Shown here in pieces: positions 18,905 through 27,758 of a DNA stretch of 64,000 nt; the stretch's first letter is position 1; every line of letters starts with the position of its first letter. The DNA is from Salmonella enterica subsp. enterica serovar Typhimurium str. LT2. Lineage in GTDB: Bacteria; Pseudomonadota; Gammaproteobacteria; Enterobacterales; Enterobacteriaceae. The stretch is taken from positions 3,410,001 through 3,474,000 of the forward strand of contig NC_003197.2 in NCBI RefSeq assembly GCF_000006945.2, in the 5' to 3' direction. The notes beneath the pieces are model-generated. The model did not search any database, was not told the origin of the DNA, and saw only the letters and a list, made by a program, of their open reading frames with translations. Position numbers and translations under genes: made by a program.

Positions 18905-20278
18905 ATGTTTAGCGAAATAATGCGTTATATCCTCGACTTAGGCCCAACGGTGATGCTGCCTCTGGTGATCATCGTGTTCTCTAAACTGCTGGGAATGAAG
19001 CTTGGGGATTGTTTTAAATCGGGTTTGCATATTGGTATCGGCTTCGTGGGTATTGGTCTGGTCATCGGCCTGATGCTGGATTCTATCGGCCCCGCGGCGA
19101 AAGCCATGGCGGAACATTTCCAAATCAATCTCCACGTTATTGACGTCGGCTGGCCGGGTTCATCGCCCATGACCTGGGCGTCACAAATCGCGCTGGTCGC
19201 GATCCCTGTCGCCATCGGGGTTAACGTCCTGATGCTAGTGACCCGCATGACCCGCGTGGTGAATGTCGATATCTGGAATATCTGGCACATGACCTTCACG
19301 GGCGCCATGCTGCATCTGGCGACCGGTTCATACTGGCTGGGGATTCTGGGCGTTGTGGTTCATGCCGCCTTTGTCTACAAACTGGGGGACTGGTTTGCCA
19401 AAGATACCCGCGACTATTTTGGCCTCGAGGGGATTGCTATCCCACACGGCTCATCCGCGTACCTGGGCCCCGTGGCGGTGCTCGTTGATACCATTATCGA
19501 GAAAATTCCGGGTCTCAATCGTATTCACTTTAGCGCAGACGATGTCCAGAAACGCTTCGGACCGTTTGGCGAGCCGGTGACTGTCGGCTTCGTGATGGGG
19601 CTGGTGATTGGTGTACTGGCAGGCTACGACGCCAAAGCCGTTCTGCAACTGGCGGTCAAAACCGCAGCGGTGATGCTGCTTATGCCACGCGTCATTAAAC
19701 CTATTATGGATGGCCTAACGCCTATCGCGAAACATGCGCGTAAACGTCTACAGGCTAAATTTGGCGGGCAGGAGTTCCTGATAGGCCTTGATCCAGCGCT
19801 ACTGCTCGGTCATACCTCTGTTGTCTCCGCGAGCCTGATATTCATTCCGCTGACCATCCTGATTGCCGTCTTAGTACCGGGGAACCAGGTGCTGCCGTTC
19901 GGCGACCTCGCCACCATCGGTTTCTTTATTGCGATGGCGGTCGCGGTACACCAGGGCAACCTGTTCCGCACGCTGATTTCAGGTGTCATTATTATGGGTA
20001 TCACCCTGTGGATAGCCACCCAGACGATTGGCCTGCATACCCAACTGGCTGCCAATGCCGGAGCGCTAAAAGCTGGCGGACAAGTCGCCTCGCTGGATCA
20101 GGGCGGTTCCCCCATCACCTGGCTGCTGATTCAACTTTTTACCTGGCAGAATATCGTCGGCTTCGCCGTCATTGCCATTATCTATCTGGCCGGCGTACTG
20201 CTGACCTGGCGTCGCGCCCGACAGTTTGTCGCGGCTGAGAAAGCCACGGCGCTACAGCAAAGTCAAATCGCCTCTTAA
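18905..20278 (+). CDS. gatC: GatC, galactitol PTS EIIC permease
   Basis: GatC is the membrane channel of the galactitol PTS, releasing galactitol-1-phosphate inside the cell. It has 457 residues with about ten hydrophobic segments; the first is at about 12-60 (IMLPLVIIVFSKLLGMKLG region). A motif shared with E. coli GatC is visible (FGLEGIAIPHGSSAYLGP, about 173-190). It belongs to the EIIC-GAT family and not the fructose type, so the island has two distinct sugar permeases. It follows gatB immediately. Confidence 0.93.
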   Translation: MFSEIMRYILDLGPTVMLPLVIIVFSKLLGMKLGDCFKSGLHIGIGFVGIGLVIGLMLDSIGPAAKAMAEHFQINLHVIDVGWPGSSPMTWASQIALVAIPVAIGVNVLMLVTRMTRVVNVDIWNIWHMTFTGAMLHLATGSYWLGILGVVVHAAFVYKLGDWFAKDTRDYFGLEGIAIPHGSSAYLGPVAVLVDTIIEKIPGLNRIHFSADDVQKRFGPFGEPVTVGFVMGLVIGVLAGYDAKAVLQLAVKTAAVMLLMPRVIKPIMDGLTPIAKHARKRLQAKFGGQEFLIGLDPALLLGHTSVVSASLIFIPLTILIAVLVPGNQVLPFGDLATIGFFIAMAVAVHQGNLFRTLISGVIIMGITLWIATQTIGLHTQLAANAGALKAGGQVASLDQGGSPITWLLIQLFTWQNIVGFAVIAIIYLAGVLLTWRRARQFVAAEKATALQQSQIAS

Positions 20279-20282
20279 TTTT

Positions 20283-20302
20283 AGGGGAGCAATCGCTCCC
20301 CT
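20283..20302 (+). other. Perfect hairpin between gatC and gatD
   Basis: AGGGGAGCAATCGCTCCCCT is a perfect 8-bp stem with a 4-nt loop between the gatC stop and the gatD ribosome site, with no T-run after it. It is more likely an mRNA-stabilising or processing hairpin than a terminator. Confidence 0.7.
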
Positions 20303-20321
20303 CACCTTCCTGGAGAATGTT

Positions 20322-21365
20322 ATGAAATCAGTGGTTATTCACGCTGAGGGAGACGTGCGCGTTGAAGAACGTCCCTTACCACAACTGCAAGCCGAGGACG
20401 ATGTGTTGGTCAAGGTCGTTAGCTCAGGGCTTTGCGGGTCGGATATCCCGCGTATTTTCGCGCAGGGCGCCCATTATTATCCTATTACGTTAGGTCATGA
20501 ATTCAGCGGCTACGTTGAATCCTACGGCACAGGCGTAACGGATATGCAGCCCGGCGATGCCGTCGCTTGTGTCCCGCTTCTTCCCTGCTTTCACTGTCCG
20601 CAATGCGAACGCGGTTACTTTTCTTTATGCAAACAGTATCAGTTTGTAGGATCGCGCAGCGAAGGCGGTAATGCGGAATATGTGGTGGTCAAACGGGCCA
20701 ATCTTTTCCGCTTGCCTTCTGATATGCCGATTGAAGATGGCGCGTTTATCGAACCGATTACCGTGGGCTTACACGCCTTTCATCTGGCGCAGGGCTGCGA
20801 GGGGAAAAACGTAATTATCGTCGGTGCCGGGACAATTGGCCTGCTGGCCTTACAGTGCGCGCGGGAACTGGGCGCGCGAAGCGTAACGGCGATTGATATC
20901 AATCCGCAGAAACTGGAACTGGCGAAAGCGCTCGGCGCAACGCATACCTGTAATAGCCGGGAAATGACCGCCGACGACATCCAGACCGCGTTGTCCGACA
21001 TTCAGTTTGATCAACTGGTTCTCGAAACGGCAGGAACTCCCCAGACCGTCTCGCTGGCTATCGATATCGCCGGGCCGCGCGCGCAACTGGCGCTGGTGGG
21101 GACGTTACATCACGATCTCACCCTGACAACGCGTACATTCGGGCTAATTTTGCGTAAAGAGCTCACGCTCCTCGGCAGTTGGATGAACTACTCCGCGCCA
21201 TGGCCAGGAGAAGAATGGGAAACCGCAGCGCGCCTGTTGGCTGAAAAACGTCTTCAACTGACCCCTCTCATTGCCCATCGCGGCGATGCGGAAAGCTTTG
21301 CAGAAGCAGTCAAAGCGCTTAATGGCGCGCCCATGCAGGGCAAAATTTTACTTCAACTTTCCTGA
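20322..21365 (+). CDS. gatD: GatD, galactitol-1-phosphate 5-dehydrogenase
   Basis: This zinc-dependent medium-chain dehydrogenase oxidises galactitol-1-phosphate to tagatose-6-phosphate with NAD. The 347-residue product has catalytic zinc ligands C38 (GLCGSD) and H59/E60 (GHEF), structural zinc cysteines C89, C92, C95 and C103, and the NAD-binding GAGTIGLLALQ segment at about 167-177. The ATG at 20322 with GGAGA 8 nt upstream gives the E. coli-like MKSVV start. Its product needs a kinase to reach tagatose bisphosphate; PfkA, TagK or the PfkB kinase at 10.5 kb could do this. Confidence 0.95.
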   Translation: MKSVVIHAEGDVRVEERPLPQLQAEDDVLVKVVSSGLCGSDIPRIFAQGAHYYPITLGHEFSGYVESYGTGVTDMQPGDAVACVPLLPCFHCPQCERGYFSLCKQYQFVGSRSEGGNAEYVVVKRANLFRLPSDMPIEDGAFIEPITVGLHAFHLAQGCEGKNVIIVGAGTIGLLALQCARELGARSVTAIDINPQKLELAKALGATHTCNSREMTADDIQTALSDIQFDQLVLETAGTPQTVSLAIDIAGPRAQLALVGTLHHDLTLTTRTFGLILRKELTLLGSWMNYSAPWPGEEWETAARLLAEKRLQLTPLIAHRGDAESFAEAVKALNGAPMQGKILLQLS

Positions 21366-21401
21366 TGGTACGAGCCAGCAACCTGCGCTGGCTCACATTT
21401 C

Positions 21402-21428
21402 CTTTCGAAATTTAGCGTTCACCTTTCG
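21402..21428 (+). promoter_or_regulatory. Tandem operator words before gatR
   Basis: CTTTCG occurs at 21402-21407 and again at 21423-21428. The 21-bp spacing (two helical turns) is what cooperative repressor binding to one DNA face would need. A third, weaker CCTTCG lies at 21433. Autoregulation by GatR is inferred. Confidence 0.55.
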
Positions 21429-21475
21429 CAATCCTTCGTTTAAACTAGTTACAGTTAATTATCAGGCAAATCAAT

Positions 21476-22249
21476 ATGAACTCATTTGAGCGAAGAAATA
21501 AAATTGTCGACCTGATTAATACGCAAGGCAGCGTGCTGGTGATGGACCTTTCAAATACCTTTGGTATTTCTGAAGTGACTATCCGTGCTGACCTGCGTCT
21601 GCTGGAAGAGAAAGGCCTTGTCACCCGTTTTCATGGCGGCGCGGCAAAACCGGGAAGTCATCTGGCGGAAGGCGACAATCAGGAAGTCATTCTGGAAGAT
21701 CGGTATCAACTCGCCAGCGATCCGAAAAAGCGGATTGCCCAGGCGGCTGCGGCAATGGTTGAAGAAGGAATGACCATCATTCTGGATAGCGGGAGCACAA
21801 CATTACTGATTGCGGAAGCGCTCGCGCGAAAAAGCAATATTACGGTGATCACTAACAGCTTGCCTGCCGCTTTTACGCTATCAGAAAATAAAGATCTCAC
21901 GCTGGTGGTCTGCGGCGGTACGGTACGGCATAAAACCCACTCAATGCACGGCACGATTGCGGAACGATCGCTACACGGCATCAGCGCCGATTTAATGTTT
22001 GTCGGGGCGGATGGCATTGATGCGACAAACGGTATTACCACGTTTAACGAAGGTTATTCCATTAGCGGCGTCATGGCGGCGGCGGCACACAAAGTTATCG
22101 CGGTACTGGACGCGACCAAATTTAACCGTCGCGGCTTTAACCAGGTATTGCCGATGGACAAGATCGACTGTGTGATAACCGATGACACCATCAGCAAACA
22201 GGATAAAGCGGCATTAGCGAAAACAGGCGTGGAATTAATGATCGTCTAA
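21476..22249 (+). CDS. gatR: GatR, DeoR-family galactitol repressor
   Basis: GatR is a 257-residue DeoR-type repressor of the gat genes. The helix-turn-helix is at about residues 20-45 (VMDLSNTFGISEVTIRADLRLLEEKG). The sugar-phosphate domain follows with DSGSTTLLIAEAL (about 101-113), VITNSL and GADGID. It has its own upstream region with CTTTCG words, 110 bp after gatD. In some E. coli K-12 strains gatR is broken by an insertion, but here it is intact. Its last codons are followed by AAAAAGGAGTCGGTT and a three-codon ATG CGT TGC TGA frame of no evident meaning. Confidence 0.92.
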   Translation: MNSFERRNKIVDLINTQGSVLVMDLSNTFGISEVTIRADLRLLEEKGLVTRFHGGAAKPGSHLAEGDNQEVILEDRYQLASDPKKRIAQAAAAMVEEGMTIILDSGSTTLLIAEALARKSNITVITNSLPAAFTLSENKDLTLVVCGGTVRHKTHSMHGTIAERSLHGISADLMFVGADGIDATNGITTFNEGYSISGVMAAAAHKVIAVLDATKFNRRGFNQVLPMDKIDCVITDDTISKQDKAALAKTGVELMIV

Positions 22250-22260
22250 AAAGGAGTCGG

Positions 22261-22406
22261 TTATGCGTTGCTGATCGCGAGAGTAAGCCCGAAGGAAAGG
22301 TCCGGCCCGCTATCACCGCCCAATGCCCCCATCAATTTACCCACATCAATCACCTGATTGAGTATTAACACGATGGCGATAAAAGGCGGTTCCCGGGCGC
22401 TCGCTT
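22261..22406 (-). other. Coding-like remnant downstream of rsmI
   Basis: On the minus strand, starting right after the rsmI stop, a frame of about 48 codons reads AREPPFIAIVLILNQVIDVG then KLMGALGGDSGPDL and ends at TAA (22263-22261). It has no start codon or ribosome site of its own. The hydrophobic stretch followed by a VID-GK-like turn faintly recalls the last segment of dicarboxylate/amino-acid symporters, but this is a weak impression. It may be a gene stump left at the island edge. Confidence 0.35.
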
Positions 22407-23270
22407 TTATTCTTCCTGCTGCTCCAGCGCATACTTATACAGCGCATTTTTCTTCACGCCGTGAATTTCTGCTGCCAGCGCCGCCGCTTTTTTCAGCGGC
22501 AGTTCTGCCTGTAGCAGCGCCAGCGTGCGCAGCGCGTCGGCGGGCAGGTCGTCTTCTTGCGCTTTATGGCCTTCGACAATCAGCACCATTTCGCCTTTGC
22601 GACGGTTTTCATCTTCTTTGACCCACGCCAGCAGCTCGCCGACCGGCGCGCCGTGAATGGTTTCCCAGGTTTTGGTCAGCTCACGCGCCAGCACCACATA
22701 ACGGGATTCTCCCAATACCGCGACGATATCTTCCAGGCTATCTAACAGGCGGTGGGTTGACTCATAAAAAATCAGCGTTCGCGGTTCCGTTTCAATGGCT
22801 TTTAGCGCATCACGGCGGCCTTTGGATTTCGCCGGTAAAAAGCCTTCATAGCAGAAACGGTCGGATGGCAGGCCAGCGGCGCTCAGGGCGGCAATCGCCG
22901 CACACGGCCCCGGTAGCGGCACCACGCGAATCCCCGCTTCGCGACAAGTACGCACCAGGTGGTAGCCCGGATCGTTAATCAGCGGCGTACCGGCGTCGGA
23001 AACCAGCGCAATGTTCTGCCCTTCTTTTAGCTTCGCGACCAGCGTTTCCGCTTTTTGTTGTTCGTTATGGTCGTGCAGCGCGAACAACCGGGCATTAATC
23101 CCAAAATGTTGCAGCAATAAACCGGTGTGACGAGTATCTTCGGCGGCAATCAGATCTACAGCCTGTAACACCTCCAACGCACGCTGGGTAATATCCGCCA
23201 GATTACCGATAGGAGTAGGTACAATAAAGAGTTGGCCCTGAGAATTATCCGCCGATTCGTTTTGTTTCAT
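22407..23270 (-). CDS. rsmI: RsmI, 16S rRNA C1402 2'-O-methyltransferase
   Basis: RsmI methylates the 2'-OH of C1402 in 16S rRNA, in the ribosomal P site, using S-adenosylmethionine. The 287-residue protein belongs to the tetrapyrrole methylase-fold family: PTPIGNLADITQRAL at about 18-32, EDTRHTGLLL at about 45-54, VSDAGTPLINDPG at about 84-96, PGPCAAIAALSAAGLP at about 116-131. It is divergent from lpoA with 63 bp between them. The left end marks the return of core gene order after the gat/tag island. Confidence 0.95.
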   Translation of the reverse strand: MKQNESADNSQGQLFIVPTPIGNLADITQRALEVLQAVDLIAAEDTRHTGLLLQHFGINARLFALHDHNEQQKAETLVAKLKEGQNIALVSDAGTPLINDPGYHLVRTCREAGIRVVPLPGPCAAIAALSAAGLPSDRFCYEGFLPAKSKGRRDALKAIETEPRTLIFYESTHRLLDSLEDIVAVLGESRYVVLARELTKTWETIHGAPVGELLAWVKEDENRRKGEMVLIVEGHKAQEDDLPADALRTLALLQAELPLKKAAALAAEIHGVKKNALYKYALEQQEE

Positions 23271-23333
23271 TGTGTCGTCCGTATTGCCGATTTAATATTG
23301 AGCATTGCGTAAAAAAATATCACTGGATACAGT

Positions 23334-25376
23334 ATGGTACCCTCAACATTTTCTCGTTTGAACGCCGCACGCGCGCTGCCTGTCGTCCTGGCTGCGCTAC
23401 TTTTCGCCGGGTGCGGCACCCAGGCGCCAGATCAAAGCGCAGCCTATATGCAGGGTTCAGCGCAAGCTGACTCCGCCTTTTACCTGCATCAGATGCAGCA
23501 AAGCGCAGATGATAGCAAGACCAACTGGCAATTACTCGCCATTCATGCACTGCTGAAAGAAGGAAAAAGCCAGCAGGCCGTCGACCTGTTCAACCAACTC
23601 CCGCAAAATCTGAACGATACCCAGCGTCGCGAACAGTCTTTATTAGCGGTAGAAATCAAACTGGCGCAAAAAGATGTCGCAGGCGCGCAGGCCTTGCTGG
23701 ATAAACTAAAACCCGCCGACTTTGCGCCAAATCAACAAGCGCGTTACTGGCAGGCGCAGATCGTTGCCAGCCAGGGACGCCCGTCGCTTACCCTGTTGCG
23801 GGCGTTAATCGCCCAGGAACCGCTACTGGCGGCGAAAGATAAACAAAAAAATATCGACGCCACCTGGCAGGCGCTCTCCGCCATGACGCCGGATCAGGCC
23901 AGGACGTTAGTTATCAACGCTGATGAAAATGTGCTTCAGGGCTGGCTGGATCTGCAACGCGTCTGGTTTGACAACCGCAACGATCCAGACATGCTGAAAG
24001 CTGGGATCGCCGACTGGCAAAAACGCTACCCGCAAAATCCGGGGGCGAAAATGCTGCCGACGCAGCTCGTCAATGTACAACGTTTCAAACCGGCTTCCAC
24101 CAGCAAAATCGCTCTGCTGCTGCCGCTGAACGGTCAGGCTGCCGTGTTTGGCCGTACCATCCAGCAAGGTTTCGAAGCCGCGAAAAACCTCGGCACCCAG
24201 GCGGTGGAGATGCAGCCTGCCGCCGCTCCTGACGCGCCGGTCGAACCTGGCGTGGAGGAGACGCAACCACAAATGACCAACGGCGTCGCCAGTCCGTCGC
24301 AGGCCTCGGTGAGCGATCTGACTGATGACGCTCCAGCCCAGTCCGCTACGCCAGTCAGCGCGCCACAAACTCCCCCTGCTACAGCAAGCGCGCCGGCGGA
24401 TCCCTCCGCTGAATTAAAAATCTACGATACCTCTTCCCAGCCGTTGGATCAGGTGCTTGCTCAGGTTCAGCAAGACGGCGCCAGTATCGTGGTCGGGCCG
24501 CTGTTGAAAAACAATGTGGAAGCGCTGATGAAAAGCAACACGCCGCTCAACGTGCTGGCGCTCAACCAGCCGGAAACGGTACGTAGCTTCCCTAATATCT
24601 GCTATTTCGCGCTCTCTCCAGAAGATGAAGCCCGTGACGCGGCGCATCATATTTATGACCAGGGCAAGCAGTCGCCGCTGCTGTTGATTCCACGCAGCGC
24701 GCTTGGCGATCGCGTGGCGAACGCCTTCACCCAGGAGTGGCAAAAACTGGGCGGCGGCATCGTGTTACAGCAAAAATTCGGCTCCGTAGCCGAGCTGAAA
24801 ATGGGCGTGAACGGCGGCGCGGGTATCGCGTTGACTGGCAGTCCAGTCGCCGCCAGCGTGCCTGCGCAGCCTGGCGTCACCATTGGCGGTCTGACCATCC
24901 CTGCGCCGCCGACCGACGCGCAAATCACCGGCGGCGGACGCGTAGACGCGGTCTATATTCTGGCTACGCCGGAAGAGATTGGCTTTATCAAACCGATGAT
25001 CGCCATGCGTAACGGCACCCAGAGCGGCGCGACGCTGTATGCCAGCTCTCGCAGCGCGCAAGGCACCTCCGGCCCCGACTTCCGTCTGGAAATGGAGGGT
25101 TTACAATACAGTGAAATTCCTATGCTGGCAGGCGGCAATATGCCGTTGATGCAGCAGGCGCTGAGCGCTGTACATAACGACTATTCTCTGGCGCGGATGT
25201 ACGCCATGGGCGTGGATGCCTGGACGCTGGCGAACCACTTTTCGCAGATGCGTCAGGTGCAGGGGTTTGAGATCAATGGCAATACCGGCGCATTAACCGC
25301 CAGCCCGGATTGTGTGATTAACAGGAAGTTATCATGGCTCAAATACCAGCAAGGGGAGATTGTTCCCGCCAGCTAA
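23334..25376 (+). CDS. lpoA: LpoA, outer-membrane lipoprotein activator of PBP1a
   Basis: LpoA is anchored in the outer membrane and reaches through the peptidoglycan to stimulate the synthase PBP1a (MrcA). The 680-residue precursor has a lipoprotein signal ending LLFAGC, with lipidated C27. A TPR-like N-terminal part (about 30-255) follows, then an LppC/periplasmic-binding-like C-terminal part (from about 255). The stretch at about 285-355 is rich in Ala, Pro, Gln and Val and differs from E. coli; it looks like a flexible linker. It overlaps the start of yraN by 43 bp. Confidence 0.95.
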
Positions 25377-25729
25377 CGCGTAAACAGGCTGGCGACGCGT
25401 GGGAAGCTGCCGCGCGTCGCTGGCTGGAAAGCAAAGGACTGCGGTTTATCGCCGCCAACGTGCGCGAGCGCGGCGGCGAAATCGATCTGATCATGCGCGA
25501 CGGAAAAACGACGGTTTTTGTTGAGGTCCGCTATCGGCGCTCCGGGCTTTATGGCGGCGCGGCGGCTAGTGTGACCCGCAGCAAGCAACACAAATTATTA
25601 CATACTGCCCGCTTGTGGCTCGCCCGCCAGAATGGGAGTTTTGATACTGTGGATTGTCGGTTCGATGTGTTAGCCTTCACCGGAAATGAGATTGAGTGGT
25701 TTCGGGATGCGTTTAACGACCACTCATAA
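25334..25729 (+). CDS. yraN: YraN, UPF0102 endonuclease-fold protein
   Basis: YraN is a 131-residue protein of the UPF0102 family, which has a restriction-endonuclease-like fold; its role is not known. The core motif is visible: [21 protein letters not shown] at about residues 48-68, with the E-x-D and E-V-x-Y residues placed as in PD-(D/E)xK nucleases. It starts inside the end of lpoA (43-bp overlap) with AGGAAG nearby, so it is probably translationally coupled. diaA begins 21 bp after its stop codon. Confidence 0.92.
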
Positions 25730-25750
25730 TTGAAGATTTTAAGGATTAGC

Positions 25751-26341
25751 GTGCTCGAAAGAATCAAAGTTTGCTTTACAGAAAGCATTCAAACTCAAAT
25801 TGCTGCGGCGGAAGCGCTTCCGGATGCCATTTCCCGCGCCGCCATGACGCTGGTTCATTCCCTGCTTAACGGCAACAAAATCCTCTGTTGTGGAAACGGG
25901 ACGTCCGCGGCCAACGCACAGCATTTTGCTGCCAGCATGATTAACCGCTTTGAAACGGAGCGACCCAGTTTACCCGCCATTGCACTAAATACCGATAATG
26001 TGGTCTTAACTGCGATCGCTAACGATCGCTTGCACGATGAAGTTTATGCAAAACAAGTCCGGGCGCTGGGACATGCAGGCGATGTTTTATTGGCGATCTC
26101 TACGCGTGGTAATAGTCGCGATATCGTAAAAGCCGTTGAAGCAGCCGTCACACGTGACATGACCATTGTGGCGCTAACCGGGTATGACGGGGGTGAGCTG
26201 GCCGGACTATTAGGGCCGCAGGATGTCGAAATTCGTATCCCTTCACACCACAGCGCGCGCATTCAGGAAATGCATATGCTGACGGTAAACTGCCTGTGCG
26301 ATTTGATCGATAACACGCTTTTTCCTCACCAGGATGATTAA
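25751..26341 (+). CDS. diaA: DiaA, DnaA-binding initiation factor
   Basis: DiaA is a SIS-domain protein that binds DnaA as a tetramer and promotes its assembly on oriC. The GTG at 25751 with AAGGA 7 nt upstream yields 196 residues, the E. coli length. An in-frame ATG seven codons upstream would add residues absent from the family. The SIS signatures CCGNGTSAANAQHFAA (about 45-60) and AISTRGNSRDIVKAVE (about 108-123) are present. The same fold occurs in sedoheptulose-7-phosphate isomerase GmhA, but the gene order lpoA-yraN-diaA-dolP fixes the call. Confidence 0.95.
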   Translation: MLERIKVCFTESIQTQIAAAEALPDAISRAAMTLVHSLLNGNKILCCGNGTSAANAQHFAASMINRFETERPSLPAIALNTDNVVLTAIANDRLHDEVYAKQVRALGHAGDVLLAISTRGNSRDIVKAVEAAVTRDMTIVALTGYDGGELAGLLGPQDVEIRIPSHHSARIQEMHMLTVNCLCDLIDNTLFPHQDD

Positions 26342-26350
26342 GGAGTACAC

Positions 26351-26926
26351 ATGAAGGCATTTTCGCCGCTCGCAGTCCTTATTTCTGCGTTGCTATTGCA
26401 AGGTTGCGTCGCCGCCGCGGTAGTGGGTACGGCAGCCGTCGGTACCAAAGCCGCAACCGACCCGCGTAGCGTGGGCACCCAGGTGGATGACGGAACGCTG
26501 GAACTGCGTGTCAGCAGCGCGCTGTCGAAAGATGAGCAAATCAAAAAAGAGACGCGCATCAATGTCACGGCTTATCAGGGCAAAGTTTTGTTAGTGGGCC
26601 AGTCGCCAAACAGCGAACTCTCCGCACGCGCTAAACAGATAGCGATGGGCGTTGAAGGCACCACCGAGGTCTATAACGAGATTCGCCAGGGTCAGCCTAT
26701 CGGCCTGGGGACCGCCTCTAACGATACCTGGATCACCACGAAAGTTCGCTCACAGCTACTGACCAGCGATCAGGTAAAATCGTCAAACGTGAAAGTCACC
26801 ACCGAGAATGGCGAAGTGTTCCTGCTGGGCCTGGTGACTGAACGTGAAGGTAAAGCGGCAGCAGACATCGCCAGCCGGGTGAGCGGCGTGAAACGCGTGA
26901 CCACCGCCTTTACGTATATTAAGTAA
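26351..26926 (+). CDS. dolP: DolP (YraP), division- and OM-associated lipoprotein
   Basis: DolP is an outer-membrane lipoprotein with two BON domains that binds anionic phospholipid and supports envelope integrity and amidase regulation at the division site. The 191-residue precursor has a signal ending LLLQGC (lipidated C19). BON1 covers about residues 45-110 and BON2 about 120-190. The start ATG at 26351 has AAGGAG 8 nt upstream and follows diaA by 9 bp. The gene is known to be under sigma-E in E. coli; no such promoter was assigned here. Confidence 0.95.
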   Translation: MKAFSPLAVLISALLLQGCVAAAVVGTAAVGTKAATDPRSVGTQVDDGTLELRVSSALSKDEQIKKETRINVTAYQGKVLLVGQSPNSELSARAKQIAMGVEGTTEVYNEIRQGQPIGLGTASNDTWITTKVRSQLLTSDQVKSSNVKVTTENGEVFLLGLVTEREGKAAADIASRVSGVKRVTTAFTYIK

Positions 26927-26931
26927 CCGGT

Positions 26932-26985
26932 GTGCCGGGTGGCGATAAGAATGTGTAAACCGCGTCGCCATCCGGTAAATCATCC
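26932..26985. repeat. REP pair between dolP and yraR
   Basis: GCCGGGTGGCGATAAGA and the inverted GTCGCCATCCGGTAAATC form facing REP halves between two convergent genes. This is a common location for these elements. Confidence 0.7.
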
Positions 26986-26992
26986 GGCTTCG

Positions 26993-27628
26993 CTACTCCG
27001 CTTTTTCCCGCAGTTGCGATGAGGTCAGAATCGTCACGCCTTCTTGTGCTGGCGCCAGCGCTTCCGCCAGCATGGCCCGCGCCACATCCCGCGCATCGAT
27101 CGATTTCCAGTTTCCTGGCAACAGCCGGAATAGCGGAGCGAAAAGCGTTTCATTCACCCGCCGCGTTGTTCTGTCGCCGAGCAGCATAGAAGGTCGGGCA
27201 ATCGTCAAACGAGGCCAATTTTGCGCGATTAACGCCTCCTCCATTTCTCCTTTCACCCGATTGTAGAAAAACGGAGAGTGCGCGTTTGCTCCCATTGCGC
27301 TGACCACCACCATGTGCTGCGCACCCAGTCGACGTCCGGTCAGCGCAGTATCAACCACCAGCGTATAATCCGCATGAATAAACGCCGCTTTACTTCCCGC
27401 TTCACGCCGGGTCGTGCCCAGGCAGCAAAAAACAATATCTACCGGGTCGGTCACCTGAGCTAACGCATCGGTAAGCTGCGGATCGTGAGGGTTATAAACG
27501 CCGACAATATCCGTCAGCGGGCGACGCGTCGGCGCGGCGATAGCGCTCACCTGCGGCGTGTTGATTAACATTCTCAGCAGATGTCCGCCGACCAGTCCGG
27601 TCGCGCCGGTAATCAGTACCTGACTCAT
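26993..27628 (-). CDS. yraR: YraR, NAD(P)-binding epimerase-like protein
   Basis: YraR is a 211-residue protein with an N-terminal Rossmann motif GATGLVGGHLL (about 8-18). It belongs to the atypical short-chain dehydrogenase group with SDR-like YNRVKGEMEE (about 117-126). The substrate is unknown. ATG at 27628 is chosen because AAAGGAG precedes it; a start 11 codons upstream lacks a site. It is convergent with dolP and divergent from yhbO. Confidence 0.88.
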   Translation of the reverse strand: MSQVLITGATGLVGGHLLRMLINTPQVSAIAAPTRRPLTDIVGVYNPHDPQLTDALAQVTDPVDIVFCCLGTTRREAGSKAAFIHADYTLVVDTALTGRRLGAQHMVVVSAMGANAHSPFFYNRVKGEMEEALIAQNWPRLTIARPSMLLGDRTTRRVNETLFAPLFRLLPGNWKSIDARDVARAMLAEALAPAQEGVTILTSSQLREKAE

Positions 27629-27758
27629 CCTCGCTCCTTTACAGATTTGTCCACCTTGCACTCTCGGCCCTATCGACCAGGCTTAATAGTCTACGAGGTA
27701 AGTATCCATCATTGTGGAAAATTTGCCTTACCCGACGCCACCACTGCGGAGGAAACGC

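Noticed and set aside
22250..22275. Mini-ORF ATG CGT TGC TGA with a strong AAGGAG site after gatR
   Set aside because: Only three codons, with no regulatory context downstream on the same strand; most likely chance or leftover of a deleted gene start.
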